A DNA stretch of 64,000 nt from Apostichopus japonicus (lineage: Eukaryota; Echinodermata; Holothuroidea; Aspidochirotida; Stichopodidae), in NCBI RefSeq assembly GCF_037975245.1, contig NC_092581.1:11683303-11747302 (forward strand), written 5' to 3'. A program made the translations under genes and the position numbers. This document shows, in pieces, positions 63,549 to 64,000 of the stretch. A model generated the notes under the pieces. The model did no database searches and had not been told where the DNA came from. It worked only from the letters and a program-made list of their open reading frames with translations. The number at the start of each line of letters is the position of its first letter. Position 1 is the stretch's first letter.

Positions 63549-64000
63549 CGAGTGATTAGAATTGTTTGGAGATGCAACCACGATGACGAGTAACAATGTC
63601 TCTCTCTGAGCGTGAAGCGGATCAGAAACAGCGTTAATTCGTAGTTTCTGATAATTGATGACCGTTCCTCTGCTCTTCGGAGTTCTGGAGGAGAGAGACA
63701 TATTCAGAGTGGCTGCAAACATAGTAGTGTTATTTTTAATAAACAATGTAAAGAAAAGGTCATCGAAAATACTAACAACACGACAAGTGTCGTACCGGCA
63801 TTATAGTGCTGAAGGCCTTATCGAAATTTTCCTCAACCGCACATGTACGTCACAGGGTGACTTTCAGACACGTGAGGGCTTAGGAATTTTTGCGAAAAGA
63901 TCAAATTCCTTGTCCAAAAGTGCTAGGTTTGATCAGGTTTTACCGAGTCCCAAAGGCAAAATAATGCAATATGCCATACATCAATGGAAAGGTACAAGTG

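Larger units (their letters stand above)
44322..63998 (+). repeat. duplicated segment, copy 2 (about 19.7 kb)
   Basis: Collinear with 10628-33311, same orientation. Contains equivalents of exons 14-28 and the 3' flank. Exons differ by about 6-7% in the upstream part and about 1% from exon 25' on. The right edge is cut by the window end. Confidence 0.93.

Overview
The window is eukaryotic genomic DNA: short exons with GT-AG junctions, introns mostly of 0.3-3.5 kb, AT-rich non-coding sequence and a dense mix of transposon remnants. The gene family, the intron layout and the repeats (tRNA-derived SINEs, CR1/L2-like, RTE-like, Ty3/gypsy, hAT and PIF/Harbinger types) suggest a marine invertebrate, probably a deuterostome such as an echinoderm. 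The sequence alone does not fix the species.

Region 1-28348 (+) is one large gene of the PHIP/BRWD family (WD40 repeats, cryptic Tudor region, two bromodomains, acidic C-terminal tail). I traced 28 consecutive exons whose junction phases all agree. They sum to 4461 nt, giving 1486 residues plus a stop. The 5' end lies upstream of the window.

The 3' half of this gene, from inside intron 13 (about 10628) through the 3' flank (about 33311), is present a second time at about 44322-63998, in the same orientation. Copy 2 has 15 exons matching exons 14-28, with all phases preserved (2619 nt, 872 residues plus stop). It lacks the WD40 half. It also has a 24-bp deletion in exon 16', a 111-bp in-frame duplication inside bromodomain 2, and a 1-bp deletion near the C-terminus that turns the acidic tail into a lysine/arginine-rich tail.

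The spacer at 33.3-44.3 kb holds CR1/L2-like and RTE-like LINE fragments, a broken Ty3/gypsy element on the minus strand with LTR-like ends, poly-C/G repeat debris, and a third, strongly diverged copy of the 156-nt exon that opens bromodomain 2. The left edge of copy 2 begins 1-2 bases after an LTR-like sequence.

Comparing the two copies dates the insertions. Present in copy 1 only: a 1.6-kb hAT element with an 8-bp target duplication, a 2.4-kb PIF/Harbinger-like element with a TTA duplication, and a 104-bp insert with a 14-bp duplication. Present in copy 2 only: a U2-snRNA-headed SINE-like element and a 1.55-kb insert. Two minisatellites straddle coding edges (a splice donor, and the stop codon) and are longer in copy 2. 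Divergence is roughly 6-7% in the upstream exons of the duplication but about 1% from exon 25 onward, suggesting later homogenisation or more than one exchange.

I see no operons, CRISPR arrays, rRNA genes or intact functional tRNA genes. A false duplication made by assembly from two haplotypes is possible and is discussed in the findings.
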